This document shows positions 49,325 to 62,159 of a stretch of 64,000 nucleotides of DNA, in pieces. Every line of letters begins with the position of its first letter. Within the stretch, counting starts at the first letter, position 1. The notes under the pieces are model-generated. The model was not told the origin of the DNA and did no database searches. It saw only the letters and a program-made list of their open reading frames with translations. The DNA lies in the NCBI RefSeq assembly GCF_033807715.1, contig NC_084610.1, forward strand, positions 5,389,769 to 5,453,768, read 5' to 3'. Position numbers and translations under genes: made by a program. The DNA is from Cololabis saira. Its lineage: Eukaryota > Chordata > Actinopteri > Beloniformes > Belonidae.

Positions 49325-49955
49325 TTATTAGGGCCCGAGCACTGAAAGTGCGAAGGCCCTATTGTATCTGTAGGAATTTTTTTTTTTTTCTTCCGACGAA
49401 ATTAGGGCCTTTTTGCCCCCACTAAACGTGCCCCAAAAGTCACCAAATTTTGCATGCAAGCCAGGCCTGGTAAAAAAACGTGATATTTAATGGTATGCAT
49501 TAATGGGCGTGGCCTAATGGCTCAACAGCGCCCCCTAGAAAACTTTGTGCCTCAAGCCCCACAATTCGGTTTGACGTACATGCACGAAAATCGGTACACA
49601 CCTGTATCATGTCGCAACTTAAGAAAAGTCTCTTGGCGCCATGGCCGAAACCGAACAGGAAGTCGGCCATTTTGAATTCATTGTGTAATTTTGACATAAA
49701 ACTCGCTCAGGAGACACAAAAGAAAAGTTATCAAAATTGTGAGTTTTCGTGAAATGGCGTGGCCATGGTGTCGCGTCAAATTTCAAAGATAAACAGGAAG
49801 TGATGCTAGTAGCTGATTGGTCCATATTTGATAGTTCCTATTTTCTGCCATAACTTTTGAATGGTTTGACATAAAGACTCGTGGTAGGTGTCATCGGACT
49901 CGGTTTTGAGTCCTTGACCATAATTGGTGGAAATTGCTTTAATTGGATTTGATCC
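49325..49955 (+). mobile_element. Fish interspersed repeat (GGGCCCGAGCAC type)
   Basis: It starts TTATTAGGGCCCGAGCACTG, then CGAAGGCCCTATTGTATCTG, CAACAGCGCCCCCTAGAAAA and CGAACAGGAAGTCGGCCATT. I recognise this series as a very abundant fish repeat. Its class is not known to me. The right boundary is approximate, and short open frames inside are repeat read-through. Confidence 0.6.
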
Positions 49956-51034
49956 TCTGCAGGAGGTTTTGAGCCGTTGTCTCACCCGTGCTACCAGCCT
50001 TCAGAACCCACTTTCACCCCACGATCACAATACAAAAACATACAGGGGATTCCTTCTTAGTTCCACCTCCACTCTCCAGCTGTGCATTCACGGTGATCCT
50101 GTAAAGGCTCAATAGTCACAGTCCACATTTAGAAACAAGTCCCTTAATGGTTTTGGTCCCTTTCTGCTCCGGTCCTTTGCCACTGAGTGAAAATCGGTGC
50201 TGTCAAATTGCCAATAAAAATACACTTTCAACCTGATTGTTCCTGTAGGAGACACACAGCTGTCCTGGGCTCAGTTTCTCCATCACTGATGGAATATGTG
50301 AAATTGCCACAGCTGGAGGAGGCTTCAGCGGATGCACTGATGTGTTACTGAGTCAACAGCGCCCCAAATCGTGGAAAAAAGTTGAAAATACGTGATCCCT
50401 ATGGTTGAAAACCAGAGGGTTTTTTTCATCATTTTTTCCCCCTCCTGCCTGAACACTCAAGTCGGACAGCCTGGCGGCTCATGTCTCACTTTCCCTGTGG
50501 ACAGGCTGAATTCATCCTCTGCATGGAGTTTCAGCCATCGTCTTACCCTGGTTATGCCTTCTTGCAATGCCAGATCACACCACACTCATTTTGGTGCTAT
50601 TATGGCTCCATAACAGCCTCCCAAGATGGCACACATGGATCAAAATATCACACTATTCCACTTCTGGTGCCTTTCACACAGCACAGCAGTGGGACTGAAG
50701 TTCCTGCAGTGGCGGTGAGAACAGGGCCAATGTGGTACAGACGTGTAACAGGGACGAGACAATATCTCTCCCATTCTGTCCTCCTGAATCTCACACAGCA
50801 CAGTGAGGGGGAACCAAAGTGTTACAGTGTACTGCACTGACAACTTGCTGTCTACATCAGTCGAATGAAAACATATGGAGAATCATGAAAAGGAGAATCT
50901 TGAATACTTTTGCAAACTGTAACAATTATAAAGTCTCACCAAAATCCAATAAAATTAAGTTTTTCAACTGAAACATTTACAACTTTTCGTTTGTGCTTGT
51001 CTGACAAATTGTTCAAGCAAATAAGCAGATTTAA

Positions 51035-51502
51035 AGGGGACCTATTATGAAAAACACATTTTTTCTTGCTTTAACATATATAAAGTGGTCTCCCCTCAGC
51101 CTGCCAACTCAGAGAAGGAGGAAAGCAACCAGATTCTGCAGTGTCTGTACAGCCGCCCGGATGAGCCGTCCATTATGATGTGGATCTACGAGCCGTTCAG
51201 ATTCTGCTCCCGTCGTTACGTAACGACGGGAGCGCCCACAACTAACTCCGCAGGCCGGAGCTTCCGCCATTTTTTCGTAACGGTGTATCGCGTCATTCAG
51301 GCAGCCAATCAGCACAGAGCCTCATTATCATAGCCCCTCCCACTCAGAATCCTGCATAGATAATGAGGTTAGAGACTGGGATGATAAAGATATGACTCAG
51401 AGGCTGAATTTCTAATTTATTTAGCAAAAACAATCAAAAGCTTGTTTTTAAGACATTCAAGGCCTGTTTAAAATAGACATTAGATGCCATAATAGGTCCC
51501 CT
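51035..51502. mobile_element. TTAA-flanked MITE (copy C, inverted)
   Basis: It begins AGGGGACCTATTATGAAAAA and ends GCCATAATAGGTCCCCT, the reverse of copies A and B, with TTAA at 51031-51034 and 51503-51506. It is 468 bp with no nested insertion, so it serves as the empty-site reference for copy B. Confidence 0.87.
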
Positions 51503-51544
51503 TTAAGTTTTTTGTCACATTTGTAATATGCAAACAGTTCTTTG

Positions 51545-52025
51545 ATTTTTTTTTCTTTTTTATATATTTTTATCCACGATTTTTCATACATTTTATCACC
51601 CAGTGCTCCTACCTAAGTCAGTCCTGGGCATTGCTCCCTCTACCAACCCCAGGAGGGCCCCGCACTGAGCTCAGGTCTCCTCCTTTACTTGAGGAGTGAA
51701 CAGGCCTCTTCTTTTCACCAGACAGGGTGGGGTTTCTCCGGCCGGACGTAGCACGTGGAAGGATCACGTTATTCCGGCCAGATCCTCCCCACCCATCTGG
51801 TTCTCCGGCTGGCCAGAGGGGGCATGTATAGCCCAGGACTGTGTGCATGTTTTTGTGAGGGTAGCTCCCATTAGATACCCAAGGGAACACGGGGAGAACA
51901 TGCAAACTCCACACAGAAAGGCCCCTTCCAACCCCACCCAGGGTGTGGGTGCTGAAGTCATGGGGGAAGTAAACACGCCCTCAGCACCCACAGCATCCCG
52001 GGCGAGAATTGAACCCAAGAATTTT
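51545..52025 (-). mobile_element. SINE-like retroposon
   Basis: On the minus strand the head has GGGTTCAATTCTCGCCCGGG, like a tRNA B box (GGTTCRANTCC), then CTGTGTGGAGTTTGCATGTT and CTCCCCGTG, a module common in fish retroposons. The tail is A-rich (the T-run near 51547-51567). No A box is seen upstream, so the head is incomplete. The tail shares sequence with 47043-47172. Confidence 0.55.
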
Positions 52026-53529
52026 TTTCATAAAAGAAAAAAGTCTTTGGATCCAGCGAACGTAAAGAAAAGCAACCGTACAGACTCAGACACAAACACC
52101 ATTCAGATTCAACACTGCCAGCTAGTGTTGACAATGACTTTGGGATGACATAGTACCGCTGCATGTATGTGTGTGCGTGTGTGCATGTGTGTTGATATCC
52201 AGGGGTGTGCCTCCAGCAGATGTTGTGCTATAGGCTTTCAGCACTGATATTTATTATCTCAGACAGGCCGACAATCTCATATAGGCCGGCTTCACGAGTA
52301 GCGTCTGTGTTGTCAAGACACATTTACAGTTAAGACCCTGACTCTGAAATTAAAACGTCCAAAGGGGAAGGTTTGCAGGACATTAGCAGGCGGATCTAAA
52401 ACAATGACAGCACGGTACAATATCTGATCCTGAAGCTCCAGTGAAAACACTAATACATAACTCATGAGGCAAAGCTGTTGTAGAAACCTAGCAACAGTTG
52501 TGCGGCGTATCACATTATGCTGTAGCCGTTGGGGACCCTACATAATGCAATTATGTGACAAAGCTAGTGCACATCAGCCACAGGCTGACTTGTGCCTGTA
52601 TGACGGTGGCGATGGAGAGGAAAAAGCAAAAAAATGCTGTCTCCTGTAGTACTGAGCTCCACCATCTCATATGTAGGTCCCATTATTCATGTTCATCTCA
52701 GATGAGAACAGTTTTGAATGCAAGTAGGGCCGAGCTCCTGCACGGGGGTCCGATCAGCCCAGGGCGAACAGGACGGAGGGATAGCCGAGCGGCCTCCGAG
52801 GACCAATGTCACTCCACTCTTCGCGAGGAGAAAAGGTGCCTAATGGTCCTTCCAAGTGATTGATGATTGGCCTGCTGGGGAGGTAGGATGCAGCCATAGC
52901 GAGACAATTCAAGACTCTGCTTGGATAATAAATACATGTCAATGGAAAAGGAGCCAGAATGCAGGAATTGCCGGTGCGGAACGATGTGAATATGTGGAAA
53001 TAAAAGAGCAGTTACAGTTAATGATTGTGTTAGAAGAGGCCGGTGGGGACATAAATCATATTTCCTCTCACATGTGGAAATATAATCTCCCATTATTATA
53101 ATTATTACGTGTTTTATAGGATGCCAGTGCAGTAACCATCATATAAACTGCAACTTCACATGTTTTCTTGCATTTTCACACACAATTACACATCACTTTT
53201 GAGTCAGTAATCTCTTAGTAGTAGAGAAATACTATTCAAGTATCTTAACAGAGTTATGGTAAAGGTTATTAGCCCTGTAGGAACAATGGAACCGTTGTCC
53301 AGGATACTGGTTGTCATCAACAGTCCATGAGAAGGAGACTCCTTTGATATAGATATGAGAAAGTGATGAGCTGTGAAAAAGTGAAGAAATTATTCTCAAA
53401 CTCAGAAAATGTTGGGTGCTCCTCTGAAGCTGCTGTTTCAAGTGTTTCACCATGAGAGGGAAATACTCAACAAGTATCCTCTGATGTCTGCAGAGATGAT
53501 TGTTGCTGAACTGGTTTAATCTGGATTTA

Positions 53530-53760
53530 ACCTGAAATGCAGGGAAAGCTTTTGGAAGTTATTTGTTCAGTTGATGCAGATGGATGCTGCTCTTGTTTGG
53601 TAAAGGAGGAGAGGGGCCTTCAACCCACAGTGAAACAGGATGGTGAAAGCATCATGTGGTGGGCCGTGGAACCTTGTTTATTCGCATTAGATTATGAAGA
53701 AAAAAAGGATTATGCTGATATTCTCAGGAACAAAGTAAAAAAAAACAAACAACGTCATAG
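53530..53760 (+). pseudogene. Tc1-type transposase relic
   Basis: Positions 53621-53671 read QPTVKQDGESIMWWAVE, a decayed Tc1 motif (PTVKHGGGSIMLWGCF). A short open frame from 53537 to 53779 surrounds it but has no other recognisable block. It is on the opposite strand to the relics at 3705 and 27890. Confidence 0.55.
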
Positions 53761-55178
53761 AAAAGTCAGATATTATTGATTTCATGACATAATATACCGA
53801 CAACTTGGCATGAATACAATATCATACTGCATCCAGGGATTGCTCAAAATGCTTAAGCTTAGTTAAAGATTTTGGTATCCCTAAACCCAAGATGAGCACT
53901 ATCAAGATGTTTCTTCTTGAGGAAACATGTACGCACACTTTTAAAAGGCTAAATGTTTGGGTGAATCACAAACTTCTCCTGAGCCAAACAACTTTTGTCA
54001 CCTACTGTACACCAACAAAAAAACAAATTAACGCAATAGTCTCAAAATGGACTCGCGGGAGTCTGCAGGTTTTATTGAAGCCGGGCAGATTCGATTTGTC
54101 GTGTCTCTTCATGGAGCACATGTGCGAGTGTGTGTGTGTGTGGCTTGCTGATGGAGGATATTTGTCAGCAACGTTATGTCAAAAATGACTGCGGCGTCAT
54201 CAGCGCTTGTTGAACATGCCTCGTTTCAGCGATAAACTACCTCATTACTCTGAAATCAAAATGCCCCAGTCGGAGATGGATGTCCTGATTTGCGATGTGT
54301 GCCGGTTTGCATGTGGAGGTGCATCTGTGTGTGCACATCACAGCGTGTATGTTTCTCCCCGTTCAACACACGAGGCACAGCATATTGGTAGTACAGATTG
54401 TTACCTGAACGTGCAATTACTTAAACAAATCAAACCAATCGGCAGTTGCAAAAGAGAGACAATACAAATAGCCAACAAGAAAAGAAAGAATTTCTTGTCA
54501 TGATGAAGGGGTAGAAGTCTTCTTTTTGGAAGTCATTTATGCATTCACACTGGTCTTACAGGCTCAGTCAAGCGTTTGGACATTCGTATGATGCTGACAC
54601 TGCTATCGTAAGCCAGCTGTAATCTTCTTTACATCTAACTGCAAAAGAAACTGTCATGCATGTCAAGAGCATTATGTTTCCCTCCTAAGAAACCTGTTGA
54701 CAGTTGCTGGTTATAAAGCTCTTTGCTTCAAGCTGTGGCACAAGTCCACAACAATGTTCTATCAAAGCTGATTTGACAAATTCAAGGTTCCTCTTCTCCG
54801 TGTGGCCTTGCATCCCAGATTTTCTTCAGACTTCAGCAATCTATGTGTGGTCAGGTCGATAGAAACCGCCAGGCGGCATATGGAATTGTATGTAATTCTT
54901 TATTCTCAGCCTGAAATGGCATCTTGACCACAAGGCAAACCTTACATGTGTTATGGATGTGACATGTAGTCATTTCTGTGACGGATCTTGTGCCTGGGAG
55001 TTACTTTGCTGATGTTTTTCCTCAGAACTGTTTTTTTACATAATTGTATTCCCACTTCCTTCAACTGGAGAGGAGAAATTGCTTCTCTGGCCTAACAGAG
55101 AAGTACACATTGGGTTTTTTGGTTATTTATCGCTTTGCAGAGACAACACATTTCATAAAATAGCTATGGCTGCTCAAC

Positions 55179-55955
55179 TACTGTATTTTCTGCACTATAA
55201 GGCACACTTAAAATCCTTACATTTTCTCAAAAATCATCAGTGCCCTCTATAATCGGGAGCACCTTATGAATGTTGTTGTTTATACTAACCTCAAAACAAT
55301 TTTATGTGGTACAATACACTCAAAAATCTGTCAAAATGTTTTAGTGCAACTTTGCTAAGCGACAAAGCTGCTCATCTTGATTGATTATCGGACCATTCCC
55401 AGCTGACACAGGGACGTTGTATTAAAATCGGTCCTTGGTTGGATCTGGGTTGCAACGTCAGACAACTACAGATAACTAATTATGTAGCCCTAGCAAGCAA
55501 CCACCATCCAACATCTAGTCGATGTTACCTTACTACAGTATAATTAGACGTCAAGCCAACGGTTTTTAACGTAAACCCAATCTTCAAATCTATATCATAA
55601 TCCAATTAGTTAACTAACTTCAGACTGTCCACTATCGCTGGCAACGATGAGCCAATCAGAGAACAGTACATAGTACTACGCTTACCTACACTACTTCTTA
55701 TTGGTGGATTTGTGGAAGACGAACGATTTAAAATATGAGTGTATTTTTCTGTTTTAGTTACAACTGAACAATATTCTGAGTTATTGTGAATGAGTTGAAT
55801 AAAGTTAGACTTACCGGACTGTTTTGTTTCACCTAATATATGTTTTATCATGCGCCTTATGACCTGGTGTGCCTTACTGTATGTATGAAAATAGAACCGT
55901 TCATTGATATTGCGCCTTATAATGCGGTCTGCCTTATGGTCCGCAAAATACGGTA
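55179..55955. mobile_element. MITE with TACTGTATTTTC ends
   Basis: The left end TACTGTATTTTCTGCACTAT is matched in reverse by GGTCCGCAAAATACGGTA. Near both ends the interior carries ATAAGGCAC / GCGCCTTATA-type strings, seen in a familiar fish repeat (CGGACTATAAGGCGC). It is about 777 bp; the middle (55390-55560) may hold another insertion. No target duplication was confirmed. Confidence 0.6.
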
Positions 55956-56248
55956 TTTAAAAGTAAGTAATTTTCCACTGAGTTTTGAAAAATGTTGCAT
56001 TTGATGAAAAACAAATGAAATATTGACATTTAATTATAAACTTAAATTTTGTAGCCTAGAAATCTAGACGTGATGCTTGTAAATCTAAATTTGCGTTGCA
56101 GATAAGGCTAACTACCATTCATTGGAGCTCATTAAATATGCCCAAAAGTCTTGGGGAGCCAATCAAATCACTCTATAGAGAGAGTCTTTGGGTGGGCTTA
56201 ACAATGACAACTGAGCAGCAACGCAATCTGGATGTAAATAGTCTAGAT

Positions 56249-56473
56249 CAGGGGTGTCCAAAGTCGGTCCTCGAGGGCCGCAGTCCTGCATGTTTTAGAC
56301 GTGTCCCTTTTTTTATCAAACCGTGATACAAGGAGCTTGGTCATCAACAGAACTATCCAGACTTTGATGACAAGGTGGTGACGACCGTTAATTAGAATCA
56401 GGTGTGTTGATGCAGGGAAACAACTAAAACATGCAGGATTGCGGCCCTCGAGGACCGACTTTGGACACCCCTG
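56249..56473. mobile_element. Short hAT-type MITE with perfect duplication
   Basis: The ends CAGGGGTGTCCAAAGTCGGT and ACCGACTTTGGACACCCCTG are perfect inverted repeats, extending inward through CCTCGAGGGCCGCA. GTCTAGAT is duplicated exactly (56241-56248 and 56474-56481). It is 225 bp with no coding sequence. Confidence 0.93.
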
Positions 56474-57084
56474 GTCTAGATGGTTGCAGCTGAGGATTAA
56501 TAGCAATTTGAATCAGCTCTGGCATGAACAGTTAAAGATACTGACTGTGTAAATGGTGACACTTAAAGCATTCCTTTATAACGTAGATACGGCAAAAGTC
56601 TAATTTACTCTTCTGCACGACAGTCTCTCCCATTGACTTGATTCCATCACTCTGAATATGCCACCTTGTTCATTGCTGTGATTGGTTGTAACCAACCAAC
56701 TAACCAACTGTATGGAAAGGCAGTTTGATAAACAACCCTTGGTGCCACCCTTTGGATCGGGCTCATTTTCAGCCCCTTCATCTTTCTAGATGTGGGTCTG
56801 ATCTATTACATTTTAATTTCAGACAAAAAGATTCAGCCCAATGATTCCTGAACTGTGCTGGTCATTCCCAACACAGGAAAGAATATGTGAAATCGTGACA
56901 ATATTTCATTATCAGCGTACCCCTAAAAGAAGCTTAAATACAGTATACCTCTGGATTTTATCTCCAACTTCAAGCCACCCATCCATAGCCTTTGGCAATA
57001 GAAGGCAAATAGGAGGCATTTTTTAAAATTTAAGCTGTGATTCATATTTAGAGGTAGAAGCTGACCAAGGCAGAAGCAACACGT

Positions 57085-57675
57085 TCTTAAGACAGTTGGA
57101 GCAGGGTAATGTTCATTTCTGTGTGGGAGTTATTCTTCTTTTAACAACAGTCCATACTCCTCTGGGAACTGGGGAGACCAGTTGGAGGAGTTTTGAGACT
57201 GGAGCTTCTCAACAGTTCAGATCAGGACTCACACTCTTCTACTACAAAGTCATGCTTTTGTAATGGATGCAGTATGAGGTTTAGCATTGTCTTGCTGAAT
57301 GATGCAAAACTTTCCCTGAGAAAGACCTTGTCTTGATGAAAGAGGAAGTTGCTCTTAACTTGTATATGTGTAAGCTTCCCATTCAATTGGTACTAATGGA
57401 GCTTGTTTTTAATGCAGTGCTGCCCGAGGGCCCAAAGAGCAGAGGATCTGACATTGATTTTTGAGATGTTCAAAGTATCAGCTGTATACTTGAAAAGATT
57501 TGGAGATTGTTTCACAACCCATGTCCAAACTTCTTTTTAAAATGCGCTCCCACTATCAAATTCTATAATGTTTTCTAGGATCTATCGTTAATAAATTATG
57601 GGTAGTTAAGACTCGACAATCATTGGATGTTGTCACATTTCACAAAGGGTCTTAATTTTTCAGAACCGGGTTGCA
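57085..57675. mobile_element. Degenerate DNA transposon-like repeat
   Basis: Strings such as CATTGTCTTGCTGAATGATG, CTTTCCCTGAGAAAGACCTT and GCCCGAGGGCCCAAAGAGCA, ending near TTTTTCAGAACCGGGTTGCA, resemble a fish repeat whose end reads GGAATCGGGGTTGTA. It is much decayed and the superfamily is not assigned. Confidence 0.45.
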
Positions 57676-59019
57676 TTTGAAGTAAAATGTGGTTTTAAAG
57701 TGTCAAACTAGAGGGACAGTTTTGGTCCACTTGACTGATGGAGAATTGCGCGTGACATCTTTACATCATCAATACTGAAGCATCAGTGTGTGAGCAGCAT
57801 GTTAATGTTGCAGCTGCTGGAGGTGGTTTGAGCTCCTTTGTATACTGATTTATATGCAGGGACAAATAAATCTGTATGTTTGAATATTCAACACTGTATT
57901 TTATTTTAAGTATCATTGTGGTATATGTTGTATAAAACCATCATCTTGTTATATATATATAAACATAAGATGAAGTGGAATAGGGGAAGGAGGCTGCATA
58001 AAAATGGAAATGAACTACATAGAAATCTCTTAAAGAGCATCTACGGGGCTCCTGCAGGCATTGTGAACGCGGTCTAAGCTGTAACAGCTACACAAACAGG
58101 GGAACGTAACTATCACACTGGAAACAAAGCTCCATTGAAATGTTTTAGCAATAAAGCAAAGAGACACACTTTGAGACGGTGGTACAAAGTGGAGTCCGGC
58201 AGCAAAGAGGATTACCGAAAGTAAATTAAATTGCAGAAAGCAAATTGTTGTCCAACATGGACAAAACTCTTACAGCTGAATTTGAGTAGGAAACTCAAAT
58301 GCAATTTCACTTGGTTGGCTGAGACTTACAATTTAACTTATGCCCCTATGTGATGCAAGAAAGTCACATGACCTTTCAAACCCTGTTGCACTGTTGTTAA
58401 CACCTGTGGTAACCTGTAGCTGAGGGATGCCTTCACATTGTCCTTAAAATAATATATCTTCCCGGATCAGGAGCTGCCCAATAGAAAATATAAGAAAACT
58501 GGAAAAACTCACTGGTTTTGAAGCCTGCTTTTGGATGCTATGGTGGATGCCACCAAGGAGGGAGCTGACTTTACCCAACCTCGTTAATCCAGAACTGGCA
58601 AATAGAGTTAACATCACAGATGGTGTTTACTAAACTTACCATCATTCCGGTGAAATGTGTCCCCTAATCCCTAATCCCCTAATTTTGCACTTTTTACCAT
58701 AACAACATCTAAATCGACCACTTCTAGAGCTTTGGCCAAAGTCTACCAGAGCCACCACAGCCAGGCTGGAGCCCCCAGCAGCACATGCAGTCAGACTGGA
58801 GCCAGAGGTTCATCTCAACCCTCCAACCAACGGATCCTCCAGGTTGGCCTGGAAGAGTCAGGAGGCAAAGGTGAATCTCTCAGTAAAGTCAGCTTGCCTA
58901 AAGGCCACTAGCCCATGGGTAGCCTAGTTGTCACCAGCGGGAGGAACCAGCCCGGCTGAATTACCACCTGAAGCCGCCTGTTTATCAGTCGTTCCGTGAC
59001 AAGGAATTCTGCGATTTCC

Positions 59020-59110
59020 GTATAAAGTTGTATATTTAAAGATGAGGGTCAACAGAGATGAAATGTTTTGGAAGCAGCCCCTAGTGGACAACAGAGGAAC
59101 TGCACCTTTC
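59020..59110 (-). mobile_element. Old fish repeat, third copy (reverse)
   Basis: Read on the minus strand: GTGCAGTTCCTCTGTTGTCC, ACTAGGGGCTGCTTCC, CATCTCTGTTGACCCTCATC. This is the same series as at 24995 and 45390. Only a fragment remains. Confidence 0.4.
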
Positions 59111-62100
59111 TCCACTTCTGTAATGTTGTTACTTTAGTGTCTCTGACGTTGCCACTTGAGAAGCCCTTTTACCTACGGCTGGACTGAGGCTAGAAGTCTA
59201 AAGCAAACTTCGGACGTTGAAACCAGCATCATCTACTGTACGCTCACGCTTCTGATTTTCAGACAGTTTTACTGTGAATCAGCCGATAAGATTGATACAA
59301 CTCTGCAATCACATTCAGCACCAAGCACAGCGGCTGGAATCATTTACAATGTTATATTTGAGATAAACTAGCCAAATGCTAATTTACAACACAACATTTT
59401 ATGTCATTTTATATTACAGTTCAATTATATTTAAATTGTATTCATTATTTTATTATGAACCAGTTTTCACACAAGATAATCTGAGGCTAAGACATCTTTG
59501 TAATATCTCATCAAGTTTTGATCTAATGTAAACTGGTCGCCATATTAATGGCTTCTTCAAATATCATCTCTTTTCTCTCCTACTTTACCCTCCATGTTTC
59601 CATTTTCTACAATTGTCATCAACCCACCAACAATAAGGAAGCAAAACCATCAAACATGTAGAATGCTCTCCATGCACATAACGCAGACTTTATATGAAAA
59701 CACAACTCTAAAATCCACAATGGAACTCTCCAGAACTGATCAAGTTCAACTTTTGCTGCATGCGCAGCATGAAATATGAATTTTTCAAAAATCTTATAAT
59801 AAATCACTGCAAGACACGAAGTCTGCAGGAAATGTCATAAAAATGCAATATCCATATGTAATTTATCTTGAAAAAAAGGCGTATGATCTCAAAGTGCTTC
59901 CAAACACAGCCAGACATAAAACACTCGAGTCTTGAATGCTGTTTTCATAATGTAAGCACTCATGTGTGAGCATCTGAGATCTGAGCAGTTCACCGTGTTC
60001 ATGACAAGTTGTAGGAGACAAGACTGGGACAAGACAAACTCCATTATTTATTTGTGTTATGCAGTGAGGCCTCGCTTCATTTTTTCGTGTGCAATATGAC
60101 ATGTTACTATCTGTGAATGGCAACTATTCATCTGAGTTTCAACCAGATGGGGGATTTTAAATTGCACTAATGATGGTGCCTGAAAATACAAGTCCATCAC
60201 TAAAAACATTCAAATAAAAGCATGTTAAGGTTCGGAAATATTTTTTACCGTGGAAAGCTTTGGTAAGAAGTAGGAATTTACTCAGCACGAAAGATCATAG
60301 ATTTCCAAAAATTGGGCTTTAGCGGCACGGAAAATTGAGGCTATGGGTTCTTATGTTTTCAGGGAATGACTTGCTTAATCCAACAAAACAATACCAAACC
60401 AAAAAAAAAGTAATAAGTGTAAATGACCGGTTCAAAGCAGTGAAGGTTCCACATCGGTATGTGAATTGTGTGCTGATAGTTTCAGCATTCATCATCCTTA
60501 CATAAAAAAAAAAAAAACAACACAAAAATAACAATGAAAAATAACTACTTTAAATTAATTTCTTAAATTTTCTGCTTTATAGATAAATACATACACACTC
60601 TCATAAAAACACACTTGCCAGTCGCAGCTGACGGATAATTTGAAGATGTGAATTTGACCAAAAAGCTTTTACTAATGTAGCTGTCAGCAACTGGAATTAA
60701 AATCACAGGTGTGAATGAAGGGGGGAAAAAAAATGCCACGCCGAGTAAAAGAAATCAACAGACCCCTTTGCAGAGGAGGAGAAGCTACAGCCTTTTGCAT
60801 TCCTCTCAGCCCCATGCATCTGCCACCGTAATTTGCGATAATGACGGCGGCCCAGCAGGGCCACTCTGCACAGAGTGATTCAGAATTGATTTAGTGCATT
60901 AATTACGCCCCTGTTACGCCGGTGTCATGGACAATATTTTACAATTTGATAAGCAAAAGACGCGCGGTGGGATCATTTTGATGAATAGCGAGGGTTCGGC
61001 AGCGGCACGCTTTTATGGTCGTACCTTTTAATTTAACGGTAATCACTTTCCCCCCTCCACGCCGTGGAAGAAGCAAGACTTTAATTTCACCTCTGAGACC
61101 TCTGCTCTCCACCATGTCTGCTTTGATCAAGCCAACACAAAAAAGCAGGTGTGCCGTCCGCCACACTCACTTTCAGCAACACACACGCGCGCAGAGATGA
61201 GCATCACTTGGCCGGCTGTGTGTGCAGTGTGTAATATGTATGTTTATGTCCACGTATGCCTCCATGATACATGGAAATACAGTATGACAACATCTCTCCA
61301 GTGCTGCAGGCAAGACAGCCAGGAGTGCAGTAATGAGCAGGAGCAGCTCTTAGTTGTACCACCTACCAGTCCCCCCTGAGGGCTGAAAGCAACCCTACAC
61401 CCAAACTAAAAACCCTACACCCAAACTCCGAAGGTTCAAGTATTGCAAAACTTTCCAAAAGTGATTCAGATTCTTATTCTTATCTCAGTTTGTACATCGA
61501 CAAAGTTGTTGTCGCAATCTGCCTGATGATTCAGATTCACAGTTTTAGATTGTTCCATCTAAATTGGCTCCAAACATTTCCCTTTAGACGACTTCATGAA
61601 TGAGTGCGATGATGATCCTTCTCTCCTGTTGTCTATTCTTGTCCGTGGATTCAGCTGGTGGTCTGAAGCTCGTTATAACAGACTCCACAGGAGACCAGCG
61701 CGCCAACGCTGGAGACAGTTTGTGATTGTGTGAAGAACAATAAGACTCCAATCGAGGTCAAAAATTCTTCCCGTGCCCCATTGTTCACTGGATAAACTGC
61801 AACAAAAATGAATCACTGATAAAAACAGAATAATATTATCTAAGCCACAATCAGTTCAGACACGCAACAAGGTAAAACAAGAAGCATGACTAACATGATC
61901 AGCCCAATTATCAGAACTACAACCAAAATCATTTAGTAAAATTTAAATCATGCACAGTAATAAAAGTGCTGTTGTCTTCGTTTTAGATTTGTAACTTTGT
62001 AACGACACTGGTTTCCTTAGCGCCTGTTTTTAATGGACTGATTACTTCATACCTGTGTGAGCTCATTGAGTATACCCTAGCCATTTGTATGTACTGTAGT

Positions 62101-62159
62101 TTGTAATGTATACTGCCATGGCAGTTGTTAATGCAACGAGGAAAGCAATTACTGTATAT

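Noticed and set aside
52000..52020. Possible tRNA gene (B-box-like GGTTCAATTC on the minus strand)
   Set aside because: No A box, no acceptor stem, and the flanks match a SINE-like retroposon.
51696..52148. 150-residue open frame on the plus strand
   Set aside because: It runs antisense through the SINE-like retroposon; the reading is explained by that repeat.
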